Assembly: GCA_002914805.1 (NCBI GenBank)
Contig: JXTB01000082.1
Span: 160,486-224,485, forward strand
DNA length: 64,000 bases
DNA from: Parasponia andersonii
Lineage: Eukaryota > Streptophyta > Magnoliopsida > Rosales > Cannabaceae
Direction of reading: 5' to 3'
The notes below the pieces were generated by a model. The model was not told where the DNA came from. It made no database searches and was given only the letters and a program-made list of their open reading frames with translations. Made by a program: the position numbers and the translations under genes. Below, in pieces: positions 33,901 through 46,750 of the stretch (position 1 is its first letter; each line of letters begins with the position of its first letter).

Positions 33901-36900
33901 AAATTCAAGTGTACATAGGATGTTCTAAATGATCCTCTTTGAGTTGTTTATGTGAGAATTAGATTGTAAAATGTTATTGTAGGTTTATAACCATGATTTT
34001 AATCATGTGAAAATGTCCTAAATATAAAGGAGTGCTGTCTAAATATTTTGAAAATTCAAATTGTACCATTTGGAAACAAATGGACCAGTTTATATGAAAA
34101 TATGTGTCATTTTGGTTCATTTTGTGATTAGATTTCCTGATTTTGTAAAATTTCTAATTTTAGTCTCGTGGTCATTTTCTTTAAGTATTTTACATTGTAG
34201 TGATCATCTTAGTAATGAAATTGATATCAGGTCTTCCATACACCTTGTCACAAAGAATAATAACCCTTTTCACTATTTTTTCTGTCGGACATATGGTAAG
34301 TAAAGATTTATTTTAACTGCATCACAAGAATAGTAGTATATGCTACATGTTTTCTTATATGTTTATGTGTATTATATTAATTATATGTTATTTATATGGT
34401 TGTTGTAAATTTTATAAATAACATAAGCATGGCATGATCATGTAAGCATTGAATTTAAAGTAGTACCATTGAATTGATTTTATGAGATATGTTTTACGTA
34501 CAGTGTTTAGTCTGTCTGCATTGGGTAAGTATCGTTTGCATAGGCATTCTTCTCGCATAGCTGGACATGGCTTACTGACTGTCAGGACTGAGCATTGTAT
34601 TATGAGATTTATTAGGTGCATTACCTAGTCAGTCTGCGTTGGGAAGGTATGGTTCGCATTGGTCAGGCGTTTCCTTCTCGCATAGGTGGGCACAGGCGAC
34701 CGACTTCTGAGACTTTGTAGTGTACTCAAGGGCCCTATAAAGAAATATTTTCTAAGAAAAGTACATCAAAATGAAAAGTTATGAAAGAAATAGTACAATG
34801 GGAATTTGAATGAAGTTTATGAATGAAACATGTACATGAGCATGCATGATCTTTACTAACTGAGCATTAGCTCATTTAGTTCCTATGATGTAGATAAGGA
34901 GATATATAATGTATAGAGTTACTGGTTGGCTAGAGGCTATCTTGCCACCATGATCATACAGATATCGACGAGCTTAAATTGTGGGCGATGTTTTCTTTGT
35001 ATATTGATATTTTGATGGGTACTAAATATTATTACTAATGGCAAGATAAACTGATAAGAACTTTTGGTTGTACATTTTGTAAAGACACTTTCAAAAAGTA
35101 ACACCATGCAGCTTGTTTTGTTTTACAGTTTGAAAAGTTAAATTGGCGTAATTTAATTTTCTTCTAAAAAAAAATTAAAGTTATGGTTTACGAAAGAGTA
35201 ATACTTTCTAGTTTAATCTATATAGTCATATAGTTAAGCTAGGAGGTGTTAACAAAAATTAAAGATGTTTGCTCAAAAGTTGAAAGGACTAAAATACCAA
35301 AATTTTGAGCATTTTGGTCAAAAGTATAATTTTGACAAAATATGGGTCAAATATGTGAGAAAGATATTTTAGGCAGTTTTAAGACCATATTTAAGTACAA
35401 AAGTAAATAAAGGAAGAATCTTTCACAAAAAGATAAGCTAGAACTCAATATTTACCATTAGAGATCATAAATATTAGAAATCTTAAGATTATGGGAAAAA
35501 ATAAATAGTATAAAACTTCAAATTTTGGGTTGGAAATTTGGTATAAGAATAATTATAAAACTTTATTTTTACTAATTGGGATGAGAAAATATTTACTAAA
35601 ATTTAAGACATGGAATCAATTGTAGAGAATAAATAATGTATGTCTCTAATTAGTTTTAACCTAGGTTTAGTGATAGGCCTTGAAAATACGATCAATGCCT
35701 AATAATATTTAGTCCAAGTATGATTTTAGATTTTAAATCTATGTAGCCACTAGTATGTTTGACTCACTTATCATATTATGACCCTTAATTATGAACAAAG
35801 AAATTAATCAAGAATAATTCAAAGTATTTGATGAAAAGAAATATAATTAAGGAAATTTTACTGATTTAGGATGATATTAATCAAATCAACAACCAAATTG
35901 TTGATAGCTTAAAAAGATCATTGTGATAAAGTTTAAGGAGAATTAAATCTCATCCATCTAAGTAGAAAATATAAATTAGTCAATGAATATAACATGACAT
36001 TGTTTCTCAAATGTGAAGTTTTATGTTTGATCAAAACTGAGGTTTTTAAGCCCACTAAGTAATTAGAAGTTTCAAAAAAAAAAAAATATAAGCCCACTTT
36101 AAATCACTCTAACAAATAGAGTATATAAACATCAAGGAAAAGATTCGACCTAGACGTACACAATTAACGAGTGGAACTAGGACAATTATATTACAATGTA
36201 AGTATAATCTCACATATGGCATGGATGGTTTGAAAATGTTTCATGTTTACAGTATGATATGTTTGAAATTATTTCATATGTTAACTTGCCTTTATAGTAT
36301 TATTGCATGGCATATGTATAATGTATACTTATAAAGATACATTTCCTATGCTATGAAAATGGTTGATGCTTAATTTACGATGTTATCATGTAAAAATACT
36401 TTAGCATACTTTAAGAAAGGAAATGCTATGATAATGGAAAATAAGTTTGGGCGTCTTGTTGAAACGTACCCACTTATATTAAGAGAAAATAAAATAAGAT
36501 AAAGAATTTAAAGGTGTCGTACCAACCTCCACTAGGTGAGGATATCTAAGAGAAAATAAGATTGATCTCTACTAAGCGAGGATTCCCAAGGAAAATTATG
36601 TTAAGAATAGGACTGTGGATATTTTTAGTTAGCTCGCTCTCCTGGTTCCCCATTTGGTAGTACGCACTTGGTACGTATACCAAAGCCCATAAGAAAGATA
36701 AAAGACTTTGTGATCAAGAATAAGATAAAATCATGATACAATATCTCATAACATAATGTATAAAGTAATGATTTCATAAAACAGGGTAACCGAACATTCA
36801 TAAAAGATTATTTATTTATAAGCAAAATGTTTTGTGAGAGCTCACATTTTATGAGTGTCCATACTATAGGTACCAAAGGAAAGAAACCTCTTGTTTGATT

Positions 36901-37529
36901 AATGGGTTAGCTAGAATTTAGGCGGGGATGAATGCGAGGCATAGGCAATGGAATACCGCCATTAAAATTAGTTATGCATATGTTCTTATTTTGAGACAAA
37001 TGATTTCAATTATATAAGCTTGATGTTGTTTGAAAACATACTTATAACTTGGCATTTTATTACGCAATGCATGATTTTATTAAATTGAACTTGAAAATGT
37101 GTTTCGATTAAATAGAATTTAAACAAATACATTTCAAAGGATCTAAAAGAGAAAATATTTTGATTTAAATAAATGCAAAACAAAAGAGGTTTTGTCAAAA
37201 AGACCTAAATGGTCTAAGGAGAGCTTGGGACTTAAGTGGTCCGTATATGCTCCTCTCCTCACCTGGGAGCCCTTTATGGTTGCGCATTATTTAAATCATC
37301 CTAATAAAAAGTTTATAAACAAATTTAAATAAAGGTTACTTAACCATCAAGAAGCATTTTACTTGTTTTTAAAATTTAAGTAAATAGTTAGTTATGAATA
37401 TAAATCTCTTAAAAAGAAATAAAACCATTGAAAAATTTGTCATGAATTTTCAGCATCTAAATTTCTCTTCTTAAATAAGTAACCTAAGAAGGTAAGTAGT
37501 AAAGGGTCCGAAAAGATGGATCATTACAT
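30911..37529 (+). mobile_element. Family C LTR (C1, 3' LTR), split by solo LTR A3
   Basis: It starts TGTAACCCCCTAAAAATC and ends GGATCATTACA; without A3 it is about 3.7 kb. Matching reversed sequence occurs at 14702-30401 (C2). The plus-strand RNase H scrap lies directly upstream, and no primer site follows 37529, so it is a 3' LTR. No gene was recognised inside. Confidence 0.82.
32367..35252 (+). mobile_element. Solo family A LTR (A3) with 5-bp TSD
   Basis: It starts TGTGATGCCCATG and ends GGAGGTGTTAA (final CA worn). CAAAA flanks it at 32362-32366 and 35253-35257, and its removal restores collinearity of C1 with C2. It is opposite in orientation to A1 and A2. The tandem pair described for A1 is present at about 34500-34735. 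Confidence 0.9.
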
Positions 37530-38749
37530 CAAATCTTAGTCTACTTAACCCAATAGCTCCAAGCCTTAAAATATCACAAAAACATCGCAAAATACATCAA
37601 AAAAGCTCGAAGAGAAACAATTCTTTAGTTCAGAGAAAAAGAAAGACAGGTTTAAAATATACTTATCATAGATGTATAGAGGGGTAAAATTTATCGAATA
37701 AAGCATACTTCCTTCATATACGTCACGAGTCCATTGATGGAAGGAGTTGGGAAAGATGGAACACAATTCCTATAGTGATTAATTAAAAAGCAATTGAAAT
37801 TCCTGGGGAGTTATACATTTGTTTATCGACAAGACCATTCATTATTTCTAGAATCTCAAATGGGATTTTTCAAAGAAAGGATACAATTACTAATTTGTAA
37901 TCATGTACAAAATGAAAATAACTTCATTCTCAATTCTACAAGATTTTTTAAAAATATTTTCTTTTTTTCCCTAATTTTAATTTATTTTTTTAAGTATATT
38001 ATATGAGATCTCATAATAATTGCCAAGTTATTTACAAAATGTAACATAATAAATTACAAGGGAATTCAATGAAAAACAAAAAACTTCCGGAGGCAAAAGT
38101 CTACAAAGCCCATAATTTGAGGAGAAAAATGGAATTTGTTCAAAAAATAAAATTTAGGGACCTGTTGTTACAAAAATCTAGAGAAATTGTGATATATATC
38201 CACCTTTTTAAATTTGACTTAGTTAATGTCTATTCCTTTTAATTTATAGCAAAATGTCCACTTGTTAAAAAATTAAAAAAACTGTTAGTTAAAAAATATT
38301 ATTGTTTTTCGATTTTTTCGTTTTTGTTTTCCGAATCTTTTTGTGATTCTCTCTCTCTCTCATTCTCGTTTTAGTTCTCTCTCTCTCGTTCCTCTCTCTC
38401 AAATCTCTGGCAAACTCTTATTGTTTTCTGGTATTGTTTTTGTTCCCCTTCTTTTTCTCTAGTGTTTTTGGGCTTATCTTCATCTTCCTAACGTTTTTCT
38501 GGTTCTGCTCCTTCTTCTCTAGCGATTTTGTTGATTTCTTCCGTTGCATTGGTCGACTTCGACTTTGGATTTGATCTTTTTAGGTATGTATTGTTTTCTT
38601 GATTTCTATTTTCCTTTTTTTAATCATATCTATATTTTTTGCGTTTGATTATATTGTGCATATTTTTAGGGATTTTCATTTGTGCTTTTAATTCGTGTTA
38701 AAATTATTATTAATTTAAGTCTAATCGTTATTTTTCTTTCTAATGGCGG
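37530..38749. other. Region between C1 LTR and tandem repeats; CT-rich tract
   Basis: No coding similarity found. At 38347-38402 there are repeated CTCTCTCTC tracts followed by a pyrimidine-rich stretch and TTTTTAGGTATGTATTG at about 38578, which resembles an untranslated leader ending in a splice donor on plus. It could be the leader of the MULE transposase gene whose last exon lies at 39881, but this is inference. Confidence 0.35.
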
Positions 38750-39694
38750 TGTTTTTTTGGAATTATGCTATGTAATTAGTAATAGTTCATTACTTTTTTT
38801 TCGTGATATGTATTATTATTATAGTGGTATATTTATTTTTTCTGGTGGTATATGCTACTGTTGTTCTATTGTTTTCGGTGTTGAAGATATTTAATATTCT
38901 TGTTTAGTTCATAATGTTTTGGTCTTTGTATATATATTTTTTACCATGGTATATAGTATTTCTTTTATGTGGCTACTGTTGATTATTATGTCAATTATTT
39001 TACTATTTAGTTCAGATTCAGATTCATTATATTGAGATATTTGATTTTTTTATTTTATTTCTATATGCTCTTACACAATGAATTTTTAGTCATGGTATAT
39101 GAAGCTAATTCATTACTTTAAGTATAGGATACAGTTATTTTGTTTCTATCTCGTGTTCTTACGCTCTAATGGCTATGGTTTTTCGAATTATACTATAAAA
39201 TTAGTAATGGTTCATTGCTTTTTGTCACGGTACATATTATTACTATAGTGGTATATTTATTTTTTTTGGCGGTATATGCTACTACTGTTCTATTATTTTA
39301 GTTGTTAAAGATATTTAATATTCTTGTTTGGTTCATAATTTTTTGGTCTTTGTATATGCACTTTTTGTCAAGGTATATAATATTTCTCTTATGTGGCTAT
39401 TATTGACTACTATGTCAATTATTTTGCTATTTGGTTCATAGATTTTTAGTCATGGTATATAAAAAATTTGTCATTATATATGAGATTATGTACTAGATTC
39501 AGATTCATTACATTGAGATATTGGATTTTTTATTTTCTTTCTATATGCTCTTACAAAATGAATTTTTGGTCATAGTATATGGAGTCATATGAAAGGTATA
39601 TTACTCTAAATATAGGATACTACTATTTTATTTCTAGCTCTTGTTCTTACACTTTAAGGTTTACTAATTTTTAGTCTTGGTATATAGAAAAGTA

Positions 39695-39857
39695 AATGGT
39701 ATCCTCTACTAAGTGAGGATTCTCGAGGATAAATTAAGTAAATAGTTAGTTATGAATATAAATCTCGTAAGAAAAATAAAAGTATAAAAAGAAATTGTCC
39801 AATTTTTTTAAGCTAAGAATGTAAGTGGTTAACGGTCCGACAAGTCAGGTCGTTACA
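39695..39857 (+). repeat. Family C LTR 3' end fragment
   Basis: It matches the last part of C1 (about 37370-37529): AAGTAAATAGTTAGTTATG, AATATAAATCTC, then GGTCCGACAAG and final CGTTACA. About 160 bp remain, just upstream of the zinc-knuckle exon. Confidence 0.78.
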
Positions 39858-39880
39858 AATAAGTTAAAGGATTCTTTCAG

Positions 39881-40014
39881 CCGGTGAGTTTAAGAAAAAG
39901 AATCAAGTCAAGTGTGGCCGATGCAAACAATTTGGGCATAATCGGAAAACCTGCCAAAATCTGATTCCTATTGAATTCTATGTTCCAAAGAAGAAGAAAA
40001 GATGTAGGCATTAG
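39881..40014 (+). pseudogene. C-terminal zinc-knuckle exon of a MuDR-like (MULE) transposase
   Basis: After a good splice acceptor (TTCTTTCAG at 39872-39880) the plus strand is open for 44 codons: GEFKKKNQVKCGRCKQFGHN, RKTCQNLIPIEFYVPKKKK, RCRH, stop. The CX2CX4HX4C spacing with basic surroundings is the C-terminal finger typical of MuDR/FAR1-type transposases. No upstream DDE domain is recognisable because the preceding sequence is a family C scrap and AT-rich repeats. It points toward the minus-strand protease gene at 41420-42115, a convergent layout seen in Ulp1-carrying MULEs. Short length keeps this moderate. Confidence 0.65.
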
Positions 40015-41419
40015 TAGTCTCTTTTTATTGATATTGTATTTTGTTTTGTTATCAAACAAAGGGTTTTTTTGTTTCTTCCATATGTTGGTACATGAAAGTT
40101 TAGTCTTAGTATATAGATATTTTTTCATGTATATAAAGTTATGTACTAGATTCAGATTCATTACATTGAGATATTGGATATTTTTATTTTCTTTCCATGT
40201 GTTTTTACACAATGAATTTTTTGTCATGGTATATAGTTCCAAATTCATTACTTTAAGTATAAGATATTGATATTTTATTTCTAACTCTTGTTCCTAAACT
40301 TTCAGGTATGTGAATTAATGGTCTTGATATACAGAATTTTTATCATTGTATACGAGATTATATACCAGTTTCCTTGATTTAGATATTTGATATTTTATTA
40401 TTTTATTTCTATCTGTTCTCGTTTCCAGGTACATGAGTTTTTGTTCTTAGTATGTTAAACTTTTGTCATGGTATATTAAGCTATATACCATGTTATATAT
40501 ATACCTTGTGCTCCAAACTCTATCTAAAATTTTGATACATAAAATTTTAGTCGTAGTATATAGAAATTTTGTTATGGTAAATGAGGTTATGTACAAGATT
40601 CAGATACATTATAATGAGATATTGGGTATTTCATTTTCTTTCTATGTGTTCTTACACAATGAATTTTTGGTCATGTTATATGGAGCTATATTTCAGTTTC
40701 ATTACTTTAAGTATAGGATATTCTTATTTTGTTTCTAGCTCTTATTCTTACACTTCCAGGAACGTGAATTATTGGTCCTGGTATATGGAATTTTCGTCAT
40801 TATATATGAGGTTATATACTAGGTTCCTTAACTTTAAGATTTGATATTTTGTTATTTGGTTTCTATTTATTCTCATTTCCAAGTATATGAATATTTGTTC
40901 TTAGTATAGTAAAATTTTGTCATGGTATAATAAATTATATACGATATTACATATATACCTTTTTTGAAATTGCATGAACAATAATGACTAACTTAAATAT
41001 ATATTATGGTATCTGAGCATATATACTGAGTTTCAATTAGTCAGATCCATGAAGAAAAAATATTATGATTCTTAAATAGTTTAGATCACTCAAGTATACA
41101 TCACAAAGTAAATAACTAAAAGCAAGTAAGTAACAATTTAGAAGCAATGAAGAAATTTCCTAGTATTCAATATATTCAGAATTAAAAGTATTTAGTACAA
41201 CAATTTTTATCAAATTAAAAAACTAAACTATCATACTATTTTTCCCAAAACAAAAGAAGACCATATTTTCCATATCACTTTCATACTTTTATTTAGTACA
41301 ATAATCCAAGTTATATTTCTACTTGTATACCCCACTTTTGTATTACTATCCTTCTAATGATAAAGTGTAACTGCCATTTTTTGCCAATAAATGCCATTTT
41401 ATCCAATTTCCTTTATAGT

Positions 41420-42115
41420 AACATCCATCATCAACGCTTCCCCTCTCTTGATTAAAATATCCCGCAGTCACTCTTGTTTTCATTAAAGAAAGTGTCAAAT
41501 TTTATAAGTCATGTACCACAAATTATAACCCATATACCATGTACATATTAGAATGTACCAGAGTACATTGTCAAACTAAGTTTATAAGTCATATACCATG
41601 CATTAAAATTCATGTACTATAGCTAATTTCTTATATACTAATACTGATTTTGTAGAGTTGTCTCACTCATTTTGTTGTACTTTGATATCTTCTATAAAGT
41701 GCAAGACAAAGTCTCCCTTCCTGATCTCTTTTCTGTCTTGATAAAATATCGTGGATTCCAAGATAAATGGAATCATAATTATGTAGATAGTATGCACTTC
41801 CCTCACCTTGTTTTGATATGCTAGTAAAGCCATACTATCATAGAAATTTATTTTTTGTTTTGTCACGTCTTTTTCAGCAAGCACCCAGTGTCTAAGTTTT
41901 TTCATAAAGACAAGTATGTAGATGTAATCTACTTTGGACCACTTTCTACCCACTGCCATACCCTTTTTATTGACACATTTTACTAGAAAGGATTGAGGCT
42001 TCTTATCTCAAGTAAATATTTCTTTTCTTTTATCATCAGTATATTCTGTCCAACCCCTCTTAATATAGTTGTCACAAATGGCATCTAGAGTGGTTGATTT
42101 TTTGTGAATAAGTTA
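41420..42115 (-). pseudogene. Ulp1-like C48 cysteine protease exons (3' part of a split gene)
   Basis: The minus strand from about 42115 reads KSTTLDAICDNYIKRGWTEY, one stop, then KKGMAVGRKWSKVDYIYILV, LRHWVLAEKDVTKQKINFYD, SMALLAYQNK and FVLHFIEDIKVQQNE. HWVL holds the catalytic His and FYDSM the Asp of a Peptidase C48 (Ulp1/SENP) fold. After a short apparent intron, ENKSDCGIF at about 41455-41487 supplies the DCG with the catalytic Cys (codon 41464-41466), followed at once by a stop. SUMO-protease-like domains of this type are carried by plant MULEs; their substrate is not known. The rest of the gene lies at 55330-59502, beyond element E. Confidence 0.8.
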
Positions 42116-42972
42116 GCATTGTATCGAATCTTCTTCCATAAACAATAGAAAATGATATTGATGAGCTATACAAATTTATAAACCCAGGTCATTATTAAAC
42201 AGCAACATTCACAAAACTATGAACTAAAGACATAAAATTACAACCCAAATAGCATTGTAACAAGTTGTCATTTATAACCAAATAGCATTGATAAACACAA
42301 TGAATGGTAGACACATTATACAATTGGTATATTCAACACATATTAGAAGCAGTCATAAATGCTCCTTTTTAGAAATTCATATGCCCAAATAGAAATATAT
42401 GAACTAGATTCCCAAATTCGTAAACCAGATACCAAAATACGTAAACCAAATTCTGAAATTCATATATAAATATCTACCAACTAGATTCCCAAGTTCATAT
42501 ATTAGATACCTAAATACATATATCAGATACCAAGATTCATATACCTGATACTTACATTCATATACCAGATACCGAAATTTATATACTAGATTCCAAAATT
42601 CATATAACTTACGAAGTCTAATATTAAAGGAATGTGTAGTCGAGCTCGTGAAAATGTGCGATTGATAAAAATAAATATCCATGAACCGAACAGAAAAATA
42701 CAGGAAGTAAACAAATAATTTCATTAAGTAATATCCTCAAAAAGTAGAAAATGACATTAATTTGCTATCCAAATTCAAAAACCCACGTCAAAATTTGATT
42801 CTTTTATTATGTATACCTAGTTCAATAAGTTATATACCACACAGTATAAATCATGTACCATTCAATAAAAATTACATACCAGTATTTAATCTATAGAGGC
42901 TAACATATACACCAATTAATTGTAAACTTATGTAGCAACTAATCATTTCTTTTTACTACCAAATACTATAAA
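42116..42972. other. AT-rich intronic or repeat sequence of the split gene
   Basis: Degenerate repeats dominate, with many ATATACCAGATACC- and CATGTACCATTC-like phrases (42380-42610 and 42820-42880). The open frame at 42404-42724 is a by-product of these repeats. It ends at the target-site duplication of E (42968-42972, ATAAA). Confidence 0.55.
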
Positions 42973-45481
42973 TGAAACATCTCCCTATTCCACACACGTA
43001 CGTAATAGGTATTCGTATAATTATTTAGTGACATCGTGAGATGCTACTCGACTTAGAACTGATAAAATCAGGGAAAATTAAAACCTTTTAAACTTTCTGG
43101 GAGAAAAAGGAAATTCCACTCATAATTATACATACTTTGATGCATATATATATACACCCTGGTAAAGTGGGCCTCTTATAAAATATACATAATATACACA
43201 TACTCAAAATAGGTACAAAATCTTCTGTCAGAAAACCACAGCGTCAAAATACTTATATACACAAGCCACGGTTGGAAAGTCGGCACTCCTCCTCTAACTC
43301 ACATATCATCTATACCTTTTGCAATGTAAGAATATTCATGAGTATAAAACTCAGTAAGTAACGTATACAGATGCAGAGTACATATAACATGAAACAAATG
43401 GTCATATGGTTAGGATGCCTGTGTATATTGTATTACCTGACAAGACCGTGAATTGCATATTGAGCCGCTCAGAGAATGTATAACATATCATGAGCTATAT
43501 GGAGGTCTCGAACCCTAAAAATCCCCTCTGTGTATAGCAGAGGTGTACCCTAAACCACCATCAGAGTGTTCCCGAAGGAAACATAGTGTCCTCGAAAGGA
43601 CCAGAGTGTTCCCGAAGGAACCAGAGTGTCCCCGAAGGAACCATATCACATATTTAGGCACTGGCCCACCACACCCTAATCGCTAATACTCGTCAGGAAA
43701 TATAAATACATCACGTGTTCATGACCCATGCAAAACTGAATGACAAATATGTATGTACACATATCCACAGATTCTATATTCACAAATTCCACAAATTCAC
43801 AAAAATAAAGAATTTCTTACATTGTAGGTGTGACGTTACTTACTTCGATTTCTAGCTTCTTAACGTTTTGCTTATGAAATACCCTCTTCGCTTAAGGTAC
43901 AATTGACATGTCCCTAAAATTTTCCACGACAACTTTATTTCCTTAATATATACAAAATGCTACCTGAATTGCTATTACTAGGCATAAATAGAAGCACCAG
44001 AAATTCCTGACATTTAACAAATAGAAGAGTATAGAATATCAAATGATAAATCATACATGACATGAATTTGAATATGCCCAGATCAATAAAACATGTTTTG
44101 AAGAGTCACAGGTTAAAGGATTATCACATTCATAATAATATATACAATTTAATAAGTGAAAGCATTAGAATAATTAAATCTGAGTAACACTTTATCATGT
44201 CAAATATACTCCACGTGAAAGCTAATAAAGTATCATGTATTATTGTTACTACAACTAAGCATAAAACCTTGAATTAGATTAAATGATACTATCAAGTACA
44301 AGTTTAATATACATCATACTATGTGAAGTTAAAATCATTACTGTAAAGCCTATATATATAGTATCAATAAGGAAATTTCACGCACCCATTTAAATACTTT
44401 AAAGACAAAAAAAAAAGGTTGAATTCCACTATATATTCTGAATCTCTTCTTTTCTTTACTACGTAGTATGCTCTTGAAATCTAACATAACATATTGGTTG
44501 GATTCTTTAAAACAAATAAATTAATTGGGTCATTGAATGAAGCAACAATTTATATTGATAAGCACGCTTAATCCACTTATATCATAAATCTAAGTATATT
44601 TCAATCAAAGTCTAGAAACAGCTCTTATACACAAGTTCTGCTAAAGTGCTAAAAGAAATATTAAGAAATCAAAGTACGTTCCAAGGAATTATTTTAAGAC
44701 CCAAAATGACCCTCTAGCTTCCTTAATTTCTCAAACGAATCACAATATATTTGGTTCAAATTTTATTTTTTGAAGAGAGAGAGAGAAGTTTTGAAGGAGG
44801 GTGATAACATGGTACTGAGTTTAGCAGTGGAAAGAAAAAAATATAAGTAAGTGAGATATAAGTAGTAAAAATCTAATATAATAAGACAAATTACCGACTT
44901 ACAGAGTTTATTTCCCTTAAATTGTTTCACACTAATAGAATTGTCTATAAGATATTTATATATATAACACTTATCTTGATATAAGTAGTACTTATCTAAC
45001 TATTATATTGCCAAAAAAAATCACCACCTGGACCTTTTTAAAAGAATGATTAACTTTTATAAGTTTAGGTAGTTATTATATAAATGTGCATATTCATAGG
45101 ACTTGTAGAACAAAGAATTAATATAGTTTTACATGATTATGGACGACTTGGCTGAAGCAACAATCAAATACAGCAAAAAAAATATTAAAGTAAATTAATT
45201 CTTATTATGCTCTCCTAATTAATTAAAGTGCTGAAAAAAAAAAAACAACACATGTCAAAATAATTAACCTAATACATGTTAAATTTCTACCAATGAGCTT
45301 TCCTCGAGCATTTCACTATAAAATATATTAAAACATAATAAAGGTTGATAATCATAATAACTTAAATTAGCAAGTAGACATGATAATAATAACATTAAAA
45401 AAATATGCTATGTAATCCTATTATTATTGGCTCTAAATTATGTGAGGAATTGGGTGTCATCTTAAAATTGAGGATATCACA
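42973..45481 (-). repeat. 3' LTR of element E
   Basis: 2509 bp, plus-strand start TGAAACATCTCCC and end GGATATCACA. It is uninterrupted and serves as the reference for the rearranged 5' LTR. It has a four-copy 20-bp minisatellite at about 43557-43640. AT-rich, with no coding content apart from the last codons of the integrase frame, which run in from the polypurine tract side to 45395. Confidence 0.93.
43557..43640. repeat. 20-bp minisatellite in 3' LTR of E (4 units)
   Basis: Units of the type CCAGAGTGTTCCCGAAGGAA are repeated four times, the first two diverged. The matching site in the 5' LTR has five units. Confidence 0.85.
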
Positions 45482-46700
45482 ATTTGCTCCTCCTAATAAA
45501 AATTTCATCCTCGAAATTTGCTTACTGAATAGTTCTGGATATTGGTTTCTCATTTCATCTTCTCGCTCCCATGTAGCCTCCTCTACAGAATGATTTTGCC
45601 ACAGAACTTTTACTAAAGGAATCTTTTTATTTCTCAATTCTTTCTCCCTTCTATCTAAAATCTGAATTGGACGTTCCTCATAGGTTAACTTTAGATCTAA
45701 TTCAAATGACTCCTGGCTAAAAATGTGGGATGGATCTGATACATACTTTCTCAACATAGAAACATGGAAGACGTTGTGTACACCTGATAAGTCGGGGGGT
45801 AGGGCAAGCCTATAAGTGACATTTCCAACTTCCTCTAGGATCTCATAGGGACCAATGAATCTCGGACTCAACTTTCCTTTCTTTCTGAATCTCATAACAC
45901 CTTTCATAGGGGCAATCTTAAGAAATACTTTATCACCAACAGAAAAGTGTAAAGGTCGACGTTCCAAATCTGCATAAAACTTCTGTCTATTTTGAGTTGC
46001 TATCATATGTTTTTTGATCTTCTCAACTGCTTCAGCTGTATCTCTAACAATGTTGGGACCCAAATAATGTCATTCTTTGACCTCATCCCAGTGAATAGGA
46101 GATCTGCACTTTCTTCCATACAACATTTCATAAGGTTTAACACCAATCATCGCTTAAAAACTGTTATTATAGGAAAACTCAATTAACGGTAGGTAGTGAT
46201 TCCATAATCCTTGGAAGTCCATAACACAAGCTCTAAGCATGTCTTCCAAGATTTTAATAGTTCTCTCAGCCTGGTCATCTGTCTGAGGATGGAATGCAGT
46301 ACTAAATTTCAATTTAGTACCCAAAGCTCATTGTATACTCTCGCAAAATTTTGAGGTAAATCTGGTATCTCTTTCTGAGATTATGGAAACTAGAATCCCA
46401 TGAAGTCTAACAATCTCCTTAATGTACAATGCTGCAAGTTTATCCATGGAGTAGGTCATAGAAATTGGAATAAAATGAGCTACCTTAGTGTGTCTATCAA
46501 TTATAACCCAAACTACATCTTGACGAGATATTGTCTTCGGTAATGCAACTACAAAATCCATGGCAATCTCCTCCTACTTCCACTCAGGCAATGGTAGCAG
46601 TTGCAACTCTCCTACTGGTCTCTTGTGCTCAACCTTTATCTGCTGACATGTTAAGCAACGTTCCACAAACTTGAAAATATCTTTTTTCATTCCTGCCCAC
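45395..46700 (-). pseudogene. Integrase with chromodomain-like tail, element E
   Basis: Core motifs are MDFVVALPK (first D), IISERDTRFTSKF (expected SDRD; the second catalytic D is E here) and, before a frame break, [15 protein letters not shown] with the E. The C-terminal part (46063-45395) is open: FSVGDKVFLKIAPMKGV, GKLSPRFIGPYEILEEVG, VFHVSMLRKYVSDPSHI, then chromodomain-like [19 protein letters not shown] and MRNQYPELF. The frame overlaps the polypurine tract and enters the 3' LTR by 87 bp before a stop. The zinc finger at about 46620-46700 keeps a CLTCQQIK-like cluster. Breaks include a stop near 46330 and one near 46155. Confidence 0.88.
45482..45494 (-). promoter_or_regulatory. Polypurine tract of element E
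   Basis: Minus-strand AGGAGGAGCAAAT lies immediately before the 3' LTR start TGTGATATCC. The integrase reading frame passes through it. Confidence 0.8.
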
Positions 46701-46750
46701 AAGTAAAGAATCTACAAATCGTTGTACATTTTAGTAGTACCTGGATGGAC

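Larger units (their letters stand above)
38750..41000. repeat. Degenerate tandem array of about 425-490 bp units
   Basis: Landmark phrases recur in order. ATTGAGATAT (or close variants) occurs at about 39031, 39511, 40164 and 40612, each followed by a TATTTTCTTTCTATGTG-like stretch, ACACAATGAATTTTTGGTC, ATGGTATATGG and TTACTTTAAGTATAGGATA. A second landmark, AATTAT(G/A)CTAT, occurs at 38761 and 39186. Spacings are 425-490 after subtracting the 163-bp family C scrap. A transposase exon is embedded at 39881-40014. The units are very AT-rich; open frames in them are chance. Confidence 0.72.

Noticed and set aside
39877..40844. Open frames of 87-123 codons on both strands across the tandem array
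   Set aside because: They arise from AT-rich repeat units (Phe/Tyr/Ile-rich) and overlap the better supported zinc-knuckle exon in another frame.
42404..42724. 106-codon Tyr/Phe-rich minus-strand frame
   Set aside because: Direct product of repeated ATATACCAGATACC-type phrases; repetitive translation with no domain.
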